From: Diphasiastrum complanatum
Lineage: Eukaryota > Streptophyta > Lycopodiopsida > Lycopodiales > Lycopodiaceae
Length of the DNA: 64,000 nt
Direction of reading: 5' to 3'
Assembly: GCA_029204225.1 (NCBI GenBank)
Contig: CM055094.1
Span: forward strand, 64,735,088 to 64,799,087
The notes beneath the pieces are model-generated. The model was not told the origin of the DNA, ran no database searches, and saw nothing but the letters and a program-made list of their open reading frames with translations. The position numbers and the translations under genes are program-made. This document shows, piece after piece, positions 29,509 through 41,300 of the stretch; within the stretch, counting starts at the first letter, position 1, and every line of letters begins with the position of its first letter.

Positions 29509-31804
29509 ACAACGCCTTGAGATTTGATCGTGACCGCATTTATACAACTGAACTCGATCACCTGAAAAACCCATGATCGCCAAATCGACTGCCAGCATTG
29601 CGACTTCTTAAAATGTTCGAGAAAAGTCCCGTGCGTCAAGAAGTTAACCATATCAGTGTACCATGCAACCGTAACCACTTTCGACACAAACAATTGTGCA
29701 TCAGGCATTTTATCTATGCCTTCTTCCTCGTTGCCCGTTTCAATGCGAGATAATTGACTACGGTATGCACTCGTCCAGGCCGAATTTGTACTTCAAACTC
29801 AAATTCTTGGAATTGAATCATCCAGTGCACAATTCTACCCGCAATTGTAGGTTTATGTATAAGATAAAGCAACAGTTGATGGTCCATATAAGCAATAAAT
29901 TTATTATCAAGTAGAAAATGCCAAAATTTTTGAAGTGCAAAAATTAAACTTAATGCCTCGTGCTCTGTAGTAGAATAGTTCCTTTCCCCCGGCGTTAGCT
30001 GCTTGCTTGCGTAATAGACCGGATGATCATAATCTTTTTTGTCCCCCGGTTGTGCTAGTACGTAGCCAGCTGCCACCTGTGAGGCATCGCAATGCACATG
30101 GAACAATCTGGTGGCCAGGGAATTGGTGCATTAACTAACGCGTCCACTAGATCCTTAAACGCCTTATAGCGTTTGATAGTAATTTTGTATATCGCCCCTT
30201 TTTTCAGGACCTCATATAACACATGTGTTCTATCAGAGTATGCGTAGATATCATGACGATGATATCTGGTCATTCCTACGATGATATTTGGTCATCTCCT
30301 TTGGGGATTTTGGAACACATATTCTTAATAATCTCGATCTTCGTTGGATCAATAGATAAGCCCTCTTTGGAAATAATTTGTCCTAGCAAAACTCACTTTG
30401 CACACAAAAAGTGCATTTATCTGGATTCAAAGTGATGCCATATTCATAACTACACTGGAAACACTTCTCTAAATAGTCCAAATGATCATCCACACCTCCA
30501 TACAAACAGAGATCATCCAAAAAGATCTTCATGAATCGATCTAAGTAGTCATAAAAGGCCTTAGTCATGACCTTTTGGAAAGCGGCCGGTGAATTTTTCA
30601 ATCCAAACGACATGACCCTATACGCGTATGCTCCCCATTCTGTGATGAGAACGCCATTTTTTCCCTATCTTTTTCCGCAATTTGAATTTGATTATAGCCA
30701 CTGAACCCATCTAGAAAACTGTAGAGTTCATGTCCAGCGACGTCATCCAAAATTTGCTCTGTAAGTGGTAAGGGAAAATGATTCTTAATGGTGACGGAAT
30801 TCAACTTGCGATAATCCACACATACTCACAAATTGCCATTCTTTTTAGGCACAATCACGATAGGACTTAGCCAAGGTGTATAATCAATAGCATATATAAA
30901 ACCCACCTTGACCAATTTATCGATTTGCTCGAACACGGTTAGCGTGTTTCGGGTTCATTCAATAACGTTGTTGTCGAATTTGGTCTGGCATCAAAAGTGA
31001 CATCAATTGTATGTTCATAGACCTCCTTTGGGACTCCTCGCAACTCATCATATGACCATGCGAAGACCCCTTTGTATTTATGAAACAGTGCCGCTGCTTT
31101 CGCAATAAATTATGTGGTATGGTTAGCACCTATAGATACATATTTGGGTTGCTCCTCTGCTCCAAAATTTCTCCCGAGTGATTTGAGTCGGGTGCAACCA
31201 TGTTGGTTCCTCCTTTAACGTACGAGATTCCTCAATCAAGTCTAAAAACTTCTTCAGTCCTTGATTGTGCCACGCAGTCCCCTCATTTGGAGTCTCCAAC
31301 AAAGTTCCCTTGGTCACGTCAGGTGTGCCAATGTCAACTGCAAATAGATTAATCGCACTTGACAGGTGCGCTTCTCCCACTGGTATGTAATTTGGAAACA
31401 GACTCATCAATTACAAATCCTCCTCGGATTCCTCTCTTGATGGTTGGAACATTAACTCTTGAACCGTTTCTACTCCCACTAGTCGAACTGCAGAATCCAA
31501 CCTCCCTTGATGTGTTTGTAACTGAATCTTTTTGCCTTCTACAGGTCTGGTCAATATGCCTATTGCCCAATCATGTACTGCTTTAGCAGCTCACAACCAG
31601 GGTCGACCTAACAAAGCCGGATAGACATCCGTGCCCGTGGGTAATCTCATAACGACAAAATTCAAAAGGAATTTTAATCCCTTAAATAGACAGTTTTCTT
31701 CCGAATTTCTCCGACTGGAGAATCACGTGTATGATTAGCCATGCGTATGACTAAAGTGCTCTTATGCAGTGTGATGTTTTTCAATTTGCAATGGGTCTCT
31801 TTGG
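29509..31804 (-). pseudogene. Tat/Athila-like gypsy protease-reverse transcriptase-RNase H
   Basis: Read on the minus strand: aspartic-protease end (ITLHKSTLVIRMANHTRDSP), a linker, reverse transcriptase (VDYRKLNSVTIKNHFPLP, YSFLDGFSGYNQIQI, MSFGLKNSPAAFQKVMTKAF, FLDD for the catalytic box, GITLNPDKCTFCV), RNase H (FHVHCDASQVAAGYVLAQPG, YASKQLTPGERNYSTTEHEA) and the linker before integrase. Many stops and frame changes make it a pseudogene. It is cut at 31804 by a copia LTR and at 29509 by the chromovirus LTR. Its integrase is found inverted at 24774. Confidence 0.9.
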
Positions 31805-32492
31805 TGTGAAAAGTACAGTACTAAGGACCATAAATGGATCTTTGAATGATCCACAAGGTTGATTGTGTGCTTGTTAAACAATCTATCAGAAACTAGTCAT
31901 CAGAAAACAAGATCTAGTTTAGTAGCTTGATAGAAAACAAGTAGAGACAATTAGAGCATTGATCAAAAACTATAATCCAACTCCACACATGTGGAAATGA
32001 GGCTGTAGTACGACCTGTAGATAGTGTTTAGAATGTGCCAAAGTTGAGTTTCATTGAAATCAAAAGTAATCACCATACAATGAGAGGAAACTCGAGTTTC
32101 TCCTTGAGGCTCCAAAAAGTTTCTATCTTCTCACTATGGAGAATGAGAATACATAGTAAAAAACACTTCCTTTGCTAAGTTAGGTGAAAATCTAGTATGT
32201 AATAAGGAAGTAGACTCCACTTTCTTGCCCTAATGTGAAAACTCTAGCCTAGATCCAAGAGTCATGCTTGGTAGGTGCATGGTAACAAATCTCATCATAA
32301 ATCATGGTCTAGATCCTACAAAGTAGAAATCACTACCAAATGGACACAACCACTCCTCTTGACTCGTGGTAACCTACTTTAGGTGTGAATGTACAAGTGG
32401 CACTTTGGCCATTCAAGTAACCAACAAATAATATTGACAAAATGTACAATATTCTACATGGCTAGATTTGCCAATGTATGCAATTTTTCACA
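31805..32492 (-). mobile_element. copia 3' LTR (688 bp)
   Basis: Perfect 8-bp terminal inverted repeats (TGTGAAAA and TTTTCACA). On the minus strand it starts right after the purine tract GAGGAGGAG at 32493-32501, itself close behind the RNase H stop codon. Its far end abuts gypsy protease sequence at 31804, so this copia inserted into the gypsy element. The partner 5' LTR of this family is not in the window. Confidence 0.8.
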
Positions 32493-32900
32493 CTCCTCCT
32501 CAAATCTAGCCTTGAAAATCACAATGCTTTTATCAATAACTCCAATTGAAGATCTAAGCTTGACAAATGAATCTTTAGGTAAAGATTTAGTAAACAAATC
32601 AGCCAAGCAACTTGATGATGGCACATGTTGGAGTTTGATCTCTTTGGCTTGCACTTTCTCCCTCACGAAATGATGAGCAATTTCGATGTGTTTGCTCCTT
32701 GCATGGAATGTAGGATAAGTTGCAAGTGATTGGGCTGATTGGTTATCACAATAGATGATAGGAATCTCCTCCTCCATGACATGAAGCTCCACCAATAGAC
32801 TTTTGAGTCACAAGACCTCCTTGCATGTTGATGTCAAGGCCTTGTATTCGGATTCTGTGGAAGATAGGGAGATGGTATCTTGCTTTTTGGAAAGCCATGA
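32493..32900 (-). pseudogene. copia RNase H, C-terminal half
   Basis: The minus strand reads GVVSWLSKKQDTISLSSTES, one in-frame stop, IPIIYCDNQSAQSL, HARSKHIEIAHHFVREKVQA and LADLFTKSLPKDSFVKLRSS, the end of a Ty1/copia polyprotein. The purine tract GAGGAGGAG and the LTR follow. The upstream reverse transcriptase is absent; the sequence jumps at about 32903 to integrase of a different copia family. It resembles the C-terminus of the complete element at 44581-50732. Confidence 0.85.
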
Positions 32901-32902
32901 TA

Positions 32903-35168
32903 CTACTCCATCATATAGAAAGGTGGCAAAGGCACCACGTCTGAGCCAGAAGCTCGGACTGTCATGTCAATGGCAAGAGATGTAGGTTCTTCTTGAGCAA
33001 TATCTTTGCCTTTGAGGTCGACGAATTGATCCTCGATAAAGACTGTATCCCGGCTATACAAAATTTGCTGGGTATCAGGATCGTACAGCTTGTAGGTGTT
33101 ATCAATCGAAGTATATCCGATCGGGATGGTCTTGAGACCTTGGAAGTCCAATTTCTTCCTTGTGTCTTTTGGGATCTGCGCATTGGCAATGCACCCGAAC
33201 ACTCTTAGGTTCTTCAAAGAAGGCTTAGAGCCTGTCCACACCTCGTGGGGTTTCTTGTCTGAGAGGGCCTTGGTCGAACATCTGTTCTGGAGGTAAGCAG
33301 TAGTGGAGACAACTTCAGCCTAGAATCTCTTGGGCAATGATGCATGCGATAGCATACACTTAGCAGATTCGACCAAAGTACGGTTCTTTCTCTCAGCTAA
33401 GCCATTAGATTGAGGACTGTAAGGAGTGATGAATTGCTGCTCAATGCCTTGGCTTTGACAGTACTCCTTAAATTTGACAGAGATTTATTCTCCGTCGTTG
33501 TCTATGCTCCTTGAAGATTCTGAAGCAATTGAAAGCTTCTGATTTCTTTTTTATGAAATACACCATTGTCCTTCTGGAGAATTTGTCAATAAAGGTTATA
33601 AAATACTTGGCATCCTTCAGCGAAGGATTTTTCATTGGGCCACAGATATCTGAATGGACAACATCTAGAAATCCTCTAGCAATATGCTGATGGCTTGACT
33701 TGAATGGTTTTCTAGTCTATTTACCAACTAGACAGCCTTGACAGACAGGTAACTCAATTTTTTTGCAAGGATAGTCGAGATCAAGAACAATAGATTGTCT
33801 AGACATCGTTGTACAACAGCATGATTTAAATTACCAAGTCTATAATGCCAAAGTAAACCTTTATTTGTATGAATTGAAGTACTGAGAGCCTAACTAGAGG
33901 CAGAAAAACAATGACTTAATTTATACAAGTATCCATGCCTCTTTCCGAGTGCTAGGATCTTGCCAGTCCTATCAACTACTTTACACTGATCACATTCGAA
34001 CTCTACTCTATGTCCTAAATCTGTGATTTAGCTTACAGAGAGCAAATTTGTAGATAAATTTGGCACATACATATAGGACTTTAGAGAGTAGCTTAGATTG
34101 ATCATTTGCAAAGCTTAATCTTACAGTGCCTTCACCTTTGATAGCTTGTGTGCTATTGTCACCAAGGTGAACGAACTTCTAGGTACTGTAAGGTGTATAG
34201 GACTCGAAACAGCCAATGAGACTAGTCATGTGCTGAGTGGCTCCGAAATCCAGGAACCAAGAACTGTCCCCAGATGCTTCTTGATGGTTCGTCATGAAGG
34301 CATCATGATTAGCTTCTTGAATAGGTTGTGGAGCTTCTGCAGCTGCATTTGCCACTTGATTCGACTGTCCCTTGCTATTGTTCTTCGCTTGAAGTATTCG
34401 ACAGTCTTGAATTTTGTGGTTGTTTTGTTTGCAGTATTTGCAAAACAGCTTCTTCTTTGTTTGCGGATTCGATTGTTCCTTGTGCTGAGCTGGTTTTTGG
34501 TCTGGCTTTGATTGCTTCGTGTCTTTCTTCTTCTTCTACTTTGTCATGCTCTTGTTGGTGTACAAGGCATGAGAATCAACTGAGGAACTCGAGGCTTCGT
34601 TCCTTCTCGTGTCTTCCTGCAACAACATAGTAATGACTCTTGAAAGAGTCAATTCTGGATGAGTCATGATGATCATCACCCAGCTGTCGTAAGAACTTGG
34701 CAAGCTTGTAAGCAGTTACATCATTGCGTCTTGATCGTCTATGACAGATCCGACAGCGGCCATTTGTCTTAGCAGGTTCTTGAATTGATTAATGTGATTC
34801 TGCAGAGAATCAGCATTCGTCATCTTGAGGGAGTAGAATTTTTTCTTGAGATGTAGCTTAGAAGCTATATCTCGCACTTCGTATAGTGTGCTCAAGATGT
34901 CCCAGACTTCTTTTGATGTCTAAGTCTCGGATACATGGCCGATCTGGGTATCCGTGATGTTGAGGATGATCAGCGTGAAAGCTTTTCCATCCTTCAGCTT
35001 CCATCTGGCGATTGCCTCGTCGTTCGCTTTGGATTTTCCTTCTGCACCTATAACAACGTCAAACAATTCTTTTGCCATTAGTACAGTTTTCATCTTAAAT
35101 TTCCACAGATGATAATTGGCTCCATCAAGCTTGTCCATGATAGGACTGGCTTTCCCTTGGGAATCCAT
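32903..35168 (-). pseudogene. copia gag-protease-integrase
   Basis: The minus strand starts at the gag ATG (MDSQGKASPIMDKLDGANYH then LWKFKMKTVLMAKELFDVV) and continues with the zinc knuckle CKYCKQNNHKIQDC, protease (SSWFLDFGATQHMT, where the usual DSG is DFG), the pre-integrase zinc region, the integrase core (VVHSDICGPM, YFITFIDKFSRRTMVYF), the Glu region (SPQSNGLAERKNRT) and KPHEVWTGSKPSLKNLRVFG. It has many stops and ends about 32903 before reverse transcriptase. It belongs with the primer-binding site and LTR at 35307-36059. The join to an RNase H of another family makes a chimera. Confidence 0.88.
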
Positions 35169-35306
35169 GTGGAAGAATTAGTCTAAGTGATAGGAGAAAC
35201 TATCAGTGACTTAAGTATGAAAATCGGATATTTACATAACAAGAAAACAATTACTCTATCGGCTAGTAGAGTCTTGTAATGTGGAAGCTTATCAAGCTAC
35301 GAAAAT

Positions 35307-35319
35307 GGCTCTGATACCA
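35307..35319 (-). other. copia primer-binding site (initiator tRNA-Met)
   Basis: The minus strand reads TGGTATCAGAGCC directly after an LTR ending CTCTCCAACA and 138 bp before the gag ATG. Confidence 0.85.
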
Positions 35320-36059
35320 TGTTGGAGAGAGAGGGGAGAATAAATGATGAACACGAACGAGAAAGGAACTTGAACAAGAAGCGAACGAGAAACGAACTCG
35401 AACAGAAAATGTTCGTGTGCAGCGGAATGAGTGAAACGACTCTCTCCGAAAGCATGATCATGCCTATCAGAATGAACAGAACTTTAGTGATAGGAATCAC
35501 AGTCATTCTAGATTACGCAACCAAACAATTAATGGATGAAGCGCTAGATGAATAATTTGTCGCGAATTGCAAGACAAATATATGTCGTGAATGATTCGCG
35601 AAGAGCTAGACTGTGCTCGACTGATAATTAGTCGCAAATGATTCGCAAAAGACAAGACTAAAAGTTAATCGTCTATTACCAGAAAGAACAACTAGAAAGA
35701 TCAGACAAAATGAAGAACAAGCATAAATTAACACAAATCGAAATGCAGAACAAAGTGCTATATCAGATTAAGTATATCATGTATACACGTTAATAATGCA
35801 ATAGAGCACAATACAATAACGAACGAAACCGCGTGCCCTAACGAAGTTTATTTTTGTCTATAATGAGGAATGAAACCTCTTCTCTTATTCTCTTCTTCTC
35901 TCACTTGATCATCTGATCATTATCATCATCATATGAATGGTGTCCAGAATATGTATATATACATAATATTACAGGTGTGCAGATGTGAAAGTACAGAGTG
36001 GATGTGTTGTTTGTAGGAGATTGTGGGTGGCTACAATTGTTGTCCAATCTGTTAGCACA
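35320..36059 (-). mobile_element. copia 5' LTR (about 740 bp)
   Basis: The edge at 35320 is fixed by the adjoining primer-binding site. The outer edge is proposed at 36059, where the minus strand begins TGTGCTAACAGATTGG; no second copy is available to confirm it. It contains a TATATATAC run (plus-strand 35951-35959) that could serve as promoter. Confidence 0.6.
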
Positions 36060-36440
36060 ACTGCATGGAGAGAGCGTAAAAAGGGTGCGACGTCAGCCAG
36101 TGCTGAAGTGAACGTTGGTGATGATGCAAAAATGGATCACTCTTATGAATGGCCTTAGGATAAGATCTACAGGGTGCCTTAGCTTTTAGGGCACCTTCGA
36201 CATTTTGTAGTATAGTGTCCACTTTTCGCCTGTCACCATAACCTGTGTAAAAACACAGTGTTTGCGATTCTTTCGTCTTTTATTTGTTTGTGCAAATTTG
36301 CATGTAAATATGCAGGCTGCGTGACAACGTTAGTAAATATGCAGCAAGAATGGAGGCAGATTAAAAATGGGATTTAGGAGAGTAGTAGGAGTAAATCAAA
36401 CAAGCATTAACACTATAACCATTAACACTACGATCCACAA
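36060..36440. other. no feature seen
   Basis: Unassigned spacer between a copia LTR and a gypsy LTR; it could partly be LTR if the copia boundary is misplaced. Confidence 0.3.
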
Positions 36441-36976
36441 TGAAGATAGCTTACTCTTTCTCTCTCTCCCTTTCTTTCTCATAAAAAGTATAAAAACATG
36501 CAATCCAATAACAATCAAATCCAACAATTAACAAGCACAATAAAAGCATGAGAGATGGAGGAAAAGTGTTAGAGAGCAAGGACATTCATCAATCCATTTC
36601 ACAAGAGAACTAATCTGCTTTATTGAAATGAAGATATGTACATGTGTAGCAAACTCGAGTTGGTCTCTTTTTATAGTAGAGAGGAGGACCCTGGCCTCTG
36701 AATCCTATTGGTCCATTTCTGCCTCCCTAACTATTCAAATTTAAAAAAGAGTGGGAACCATCCAAAATTGGAGGGAAACCCAACTTTATTCACTAGCTTG
36801 ACATTTAGGCCCTGCGACATTAAAAGTCCCGCAAAAAGGCCTAAAGTCCTTTTATTGACTTTCTAATTAATCAAAAAACTATGTGATCATCGGGTTGGAC
36901 TTACACACATAGGGTGCCAAGTCCCTCTCACTTATTAACTAGGGTTAGGGTAGTCTTGGAATCCGCAAACCCTCCA
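36441..36976 (-). mobile_element. 3' LTR of the second gypsy element
   Basis: Homologous in the same orientation to 43192-43739: both carry a pyrimidine-rich CT tract, TCATAAAAAGTATAA-like sequence, the block ACTATGTGATCATC, GTTGGACTTACACAC, TTATTAACTAGGGTTAGGG and the end CCGCAAACCCT. On the minus strand it starts TGGAGGGTTTGCGG right after the purine tract TTTTGGTGGGGGATA at about 36981-36995. The left edge at 36441 is approximate. The two LTRs differ at many sites, so the element is old. Confidence 0.7.
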
Positions 36977-37118
36977 ATAGTATCCCCCACCAAAACTGGT
37001 GGCGGTTCCACGACACCTGCGAGATGCAGTTATTGTGGCCTTTTATTTGCTTCACGTCGAATTTTTATTAAATGATACTACACCTTCTCCATGAAATCGA
37101 GTCGGGCAGTGTTGAAGT

Positions 37119-38080
37119 CTAAATTGTGCGGCAAAAGACAATGGTGGGCTCCGACAATCCACTTTGAAGTTGTCCAGGATGTGAATCGAAATTTTTAGGA
37201 GCCTCTTGGCACGGAAATCTAGCCACCGACAGCTGATCCTTAATGCTCTCGGAGGCCATTGGCTTATTCGGATCGAATGCCAAAGGAGGAAGGCAATCAT
37301 CCCATTGTGTTGCCACGGATGCCAATAGAGTCAAGTCTTTTGCAAAAAGCGTCGATTGCCTCACTGTCAGATCAGGAGAGTGTATATACTCCCGCTGGTA
37401 TGCTTGGAGTGCCTGGTGGAAATCCACTGAAATTTTTCAACTATAAGATTGGTGGATGATTGGCCAGTTTGGCGTATGGATAGTAATTTTGTCCATGGAG
37501 AATTCCAAATCCTTCCACTTATTCATGCGGGGCATTGTAATAATATGGATCTGCGCACAATTGGCAAGGCCTGGGTACCAGATGCTATCCCTATGGCAAC
37601 AAGGGCGGCCTTAGTCACGTGCACCTTGTGTGTGGCTCCGTGGAAAGTAATGTAAAACTTGGATTTCTCTTCCTTCCAAGTATTGAAGGCAAGAATGATA
37701 AAATCCATGTTGATTCTCCCTGAGAAGGCTCTCTCATGAATACCCATTGTAGTAAGCAGAGGCTCCGCAAGAGTCATCCACTGAGTGACAATGCTTGTGC
37801 TAGGAAGGACCATGATATTCATTGCAGATGGGACATCACAATGGATAGTGTAACGCGGCGACTGAGACATATCTATGGAAGACATGATGGAAAAGGACAA
37901 AAACTGAAAGTAATAGGCACGAGTATATATCAAAAAATAGTATAGAAAGTTTTGAAGGCTTTGGTTGCTGGAAAAACTGGCAAGAGCTTCGCTAGCACAA
38001 GCGAGGAATGAATCGAATTCAGCCAACTTATAGGTGAATTTGGAGGGTCCATTACACAGAATACTAGTTTGGCTGATCAC
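37119..38080 (-). pseudogene. extra ORF between pol and the 3' LTR of the second gypsy element
   Basis: The open part runs to a stop at 37523. The most likely start is MSSIDMSQSPRYTIHCDVPS at 37885, giving 120 codons through INMDFIILAFNTWKEEKSKF and THKVHVTKAALVAIGIASGT. After the stop and frame changes, coding-like sequence goes on (37427-37119: ISVDFHQALQAYQREYIHSP, then SVATQWDDCLPPLAFDPNKP). No family is recognised. Its position after integrase and before the polypurine tract, on the pol strand, parallels the extra ORFs of the first gypsy element, but no clear similarity between them was seen. Confidence 0.5.
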
Positions 38081-38639
38081 TTCTGAACAAAAATTTGTAG
38101 GCTTGCTCAGTACTATGAAAATAGGCTATAAAAATCTCGGTGAAGGTTTTTGAGGTTTTGAAGCCATCCGGCGAACATTTTCCAAGTCTGACAAAGGATG
38201 AACCTTCGTCCAAGAGGATCCTTTGCCCAAGTACGGTCATAAATACATCTTTCAGGTTCTGAACCTATAGCCAACCTAATTTTAACATTTTAAGACCATC
38301 TAGCATGTCAGCGAAGGTTTTTGAGGAGACTAAGGTGCTCGACGAAGGTTCCCAAAATGGCATATTGTGGATCATTCGCCTAACTCATAACCATGTACTT
38401 TTTTTGGAAAAGAACTTTCGCCCAAGTCAGTATAGATATATCTGAAGTGGATGTACAATCTGAAAGTTCAGCGTGATTTCATAAGTCATTGTCCATCAAA
38501 AATTATCTTTTTGGAAATACTTTCCTTCCTCTTTTTCCATTTTGATGACTTTTCTGACTTTTGCTCATCAATCTTTTCTCATTTTTCTTTTCTTTTCTCC
38601 TTTCTTTTTTTTACCGTATTTTCCAAACAAAGTCAACGA
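38081..38639. other. non-coding spacer of the second gypsy element
   Basis: Lies between the integrase stop and the extra ORF. 38510-38640 is a strongly T-rich tract (plus strand). The repeated GAAGGTTTTTGAGG and GCGAAGGTT-type phrases at 38140-38350 suggest short degenerate repeats. No gene seen. Confidence 0.35.
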
Positions 38640-39575
38640 TTAAGTAGTGAAAACAAAAAATTGAAAACAAATAAAAATAAAATCATTTGGATCTAGTGGA
38701 GCAGGTTGAACTGGCGGAACAGGTTGCCAAAGCTTGCGTAGTCGGCTACCATTCATGGGAGTATCAAAGCGTTTTCCATCCAACTGTTCAAGAATTATTG
38801 TTCCATAGTTTAGGATTTCCTTCACTTTATACAAGTCTTCACCAATAAACTTCAATTTCCTCTTGATTAGATTGGTTTTGTACATCAATGCTAGATCTCC
38901 TTCTTTCAGATCCTTTTTGTGTAAACGACGATCATGCCATGCCTTACGGTGGGCTTTCTCTGCTGCTAACGCATGGACTGCCATCAATCTTGTTTCACAT
39001 AATTTGTGCAAAGCTTCATGACGTAGTTGTAAAGACTTGTCATCATTTAACCGCTCTGTTGCTGCTATGCGTAAAGATGGCATTAAAAATTCAATTGGCA
39101 TGACAACATCTTGACCATAAACAAGTTGAAAGGGTGTTTGATCTGTACTACTCTTGTAAGCGGTTCTGAATGCCCATAATGCTGCATGCAGTTTATGTTC
39201 CCAATCAGACCGACTTGCTTCAACTGTTTTCATCATAATAGTGCAGAGAATCTTATTGGAAGATTCAGCTTGGCCATTCCCTCTGGGATAATATGGAGTA
39301 CTAAATTTGTGTATAGCAAAAAAATCTTTCAGTAAACACTTTATCATTTGATTAACAAAGTGTGTACCCCGGTCACTGACAATCTCGATCGGACATCCAA
39401 ATCTGAAAATAATATTTTCATAGAGAAACTTGGCCGTAGATTCCGCATCAGCAACTTTGGCCTCAATCCACTTGGTCATATAATCAGTTGCTACGATAAT
39501 ATATTGGGCTTGAGATCCTCGCAGGATAGGATGAATAGGACCAACATAATCCAGTCCCCATTTTTCAAATGGCAC
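38640..39575 (-). CDS. gypsy integrase, 311-codon open frame
   Basis: A long uninterrupted minus-strand frame with the complete catalytic triad: Asp in EKWGLDYVGPI, Asp in EIVSDRGTHFVNQ, Glu in YYPRGNGQAESSNK. The C-terminal half follows (WAFRTAYKSSTDQTPFQLVYGQ, GDLALMYKTNLIKRKLKF, FDTPMNGSRLRKLW) and a short hydrophobic tail. No chromodomain, so it is a non-chromovirus (Tat/Athila-like) integrase. The zinc finger is upstream in a different frame, so the polyprotein as a whole is not continuous. The frame has survived better than the rest of the element. It catalyses insertion of the element's DNA in family members; activity here is unlikely. Confidence 0.88.
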   Translation of the reverse strand: MPFEKWGLDYVGPIHPILRGSQAQYIIVATDYMTKWIEAKVADAESTAKFLYENIIFRFGCPIEIVSDRGTHFVNQMIKCLLKDFFAIHKFSTPYYPRGNGQAESSNKILCTIMMKTVEASRSDWEHKLHAALWAFRTAYKSSTDQTPFQLVYGQDVVMPIEFLMPSLRIAATERLNDDKSLQLRHEALHKLCETRLMAVHALAAEKAHRKAWHDRRLHKKDLKEGDLALMYKTNLIKRKLKFIGEDLYKVKEILNYGTIILEQLDGKRFDTPMNGSRLRKLWQPVPPVQPAPLDPNDFIFICFQFFVFTT

Positions 39576-41300
39576 TTGCGATAAAACCGAATGTAAGGGT
39601 TCATAGGCGTGTCTAGTAAGCCGTCATGCTCATTGGCAAACATCACATGTCTGAATAAAATTTTATGTGTCCTTATGAAGCGTAGGCCACCAACAACCTG
39701 ATTGCAAAAGTTTGCGAATAGTAATATCTGTAGAGAAGTGTCCTCCGCCCATGCCATCATGTGAAAACATGATTAAATCTGGTATTTCATGCAGTAAAAC
39801 ACATCTATGTAGAATATTGTCTGATCCACGACGATACAATTGTCCTACAATCAATTGATAAGGTTGAGCCTTATGAATCAATTGTCTCTTCTGTACTTTT
39901 GTCAAAGAGTCATTCAGTTGTCCTAGCATCAGGTAATCAACAATATCCGCTGCCCACTTAGGTACTGCTTCTACATAGAATAATGCAGCATCTCGTAATT
40001 CATCATCCACCTCAGTATTAAGTGGTGCGGATTCTATTCGCGAAACGTGGTCCGCTAGATAATGTTGCTTCCCCTCTCGAACCACAATTCGAAAGTCAAA
40101 TTCAATCAATAACAGTAACCATCTTGCAATACACCCAATATTGCACATCTTGTTTACCAAGTAAAGTAACGGTTGGTGATCCGTATAAAATTCAAAGTGC
40201 GCTTCCATGAGGTCATGATGAAATTTTCGTACAGAAAACATCATGGCTACCGCTTCACGATCTGTTGTTGAATAGTTCTTCTCTGGATCTGTAAGCTGTC
40301 CGCTTGCAAATCGTATTGGATTGTCCTTATTATAGTCACCTTGTTGCGTCAAAACTGGTCCAATTGCATATTTTACGACATCAGTGTAAACATGAAACTC
40401 AATCATCCAATCTGGAGAACGCAATATTGGTGCTGAAATTAATGTTTTTTTTAAAATTTTCAAAGGCTTCTAACGCCTCTACTGTCCAAATAGGAACAAT
40501 AGTCAGTTTGTATATAGGTCTTGCTAAATCTGCAAAGAAGATAATAAAAATACGATAGTAGTTTGCATGACCCATAAACACATAAACTCCACGAATTGTT
40601 GTTGGCGGTGACAATTCCACAATAGCCTTGATTTTAGAATAATCTGTGGCAATGCCATGTCTCGATATCACATGCCCAAGCACAACTCCGTGGGAAATCC
40701 ATATCTGGCATTTTTTTGGATTTAGGGAAATTTGATACTTGCGACATCTTTCAAATACTTTCTCTAATTGATCCAGGTGGTCTATATCTGTACTATGGAA
40801 TCCCAGGTCATCCAAGTAAATTTCAAGAAATTTTTGTAGATAATCTTTAAAAGCAAATTACATTACTCTTTGGAACAAACTTGGTGCATTACAGAGTCCA
40901 AACGACATTACTTTTTCAGCATAGGTGTCTCATTCTGTAGCAGAAGTTGTGTTGTGGCGATCTGCAGGTGCAATCTTGACTTGGTTGTAATCCAAAAAAC
41001 TATAAGTTTCCGCTCCAGCAAGGCGGTCCAAAATGCTTTCAGTAAAAGGTAACGGAAAGTGATCCTTCTGCGTCACTTTGTTCAAGGCCTTGAGATTCAC
41101 ACAAATTCTCAATTTCCCATTCTTCTTAGGAACAATGACAATCGATGAAACCCATTCTGTATGCTCGATCTCATAAATGAAATCGACGTCAAGCAGTCTC
41201 TGAAACTCTTTCTTTATCAGATCCGCAACATTAGGATTACAGTGATAGAACTTTGTAACCTTTGGAACTGCATCAGGTACTAAGGTATGGTGTGTTCAAT
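39576..41300 (-). pseudogene. gypsy reverse transcriptase, RNase H and integrase zinc finger
   Basis: Read on the minus strand: reverse transcriptase (VPKKNGKLRICVNLKALNKV, HFPLPFTESILDRL, the catalytic IYLDDLG, ISLNPKKCQ, GVVLGHVIS), a frame change at about 40450, RNase H (VYTDVVKYAIGPVLTQQGDY, NYSTTDREAVAMMFSVRKF, YTDHQPLLYLV), the linker, then the zinc finger (FSHDGMGGGHFSTDITIRKL, LQSGCWWPTL, CDVCQ). The palm motif before YLDD is shortened (SFLDYNQVKIA). It sits between the linker region and the integrase ORF of the same element. Confidence 0.88.

Noticed and set aside
24774-29513. Clean 5-bp target duplication for the nested chromovirus
   Set aside because: The flanks read TGTTG after the 3' LTR and GTTGT before the 5' LTR; only GTTG is shared and offset by one, so I do not claim it.
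37243-37655. Plus-strand ORFs overlapping the extra gypsy ORF
   Set aside because: Shadows of the minus-strand frame, which is coherent with the position of the polypurine tract.
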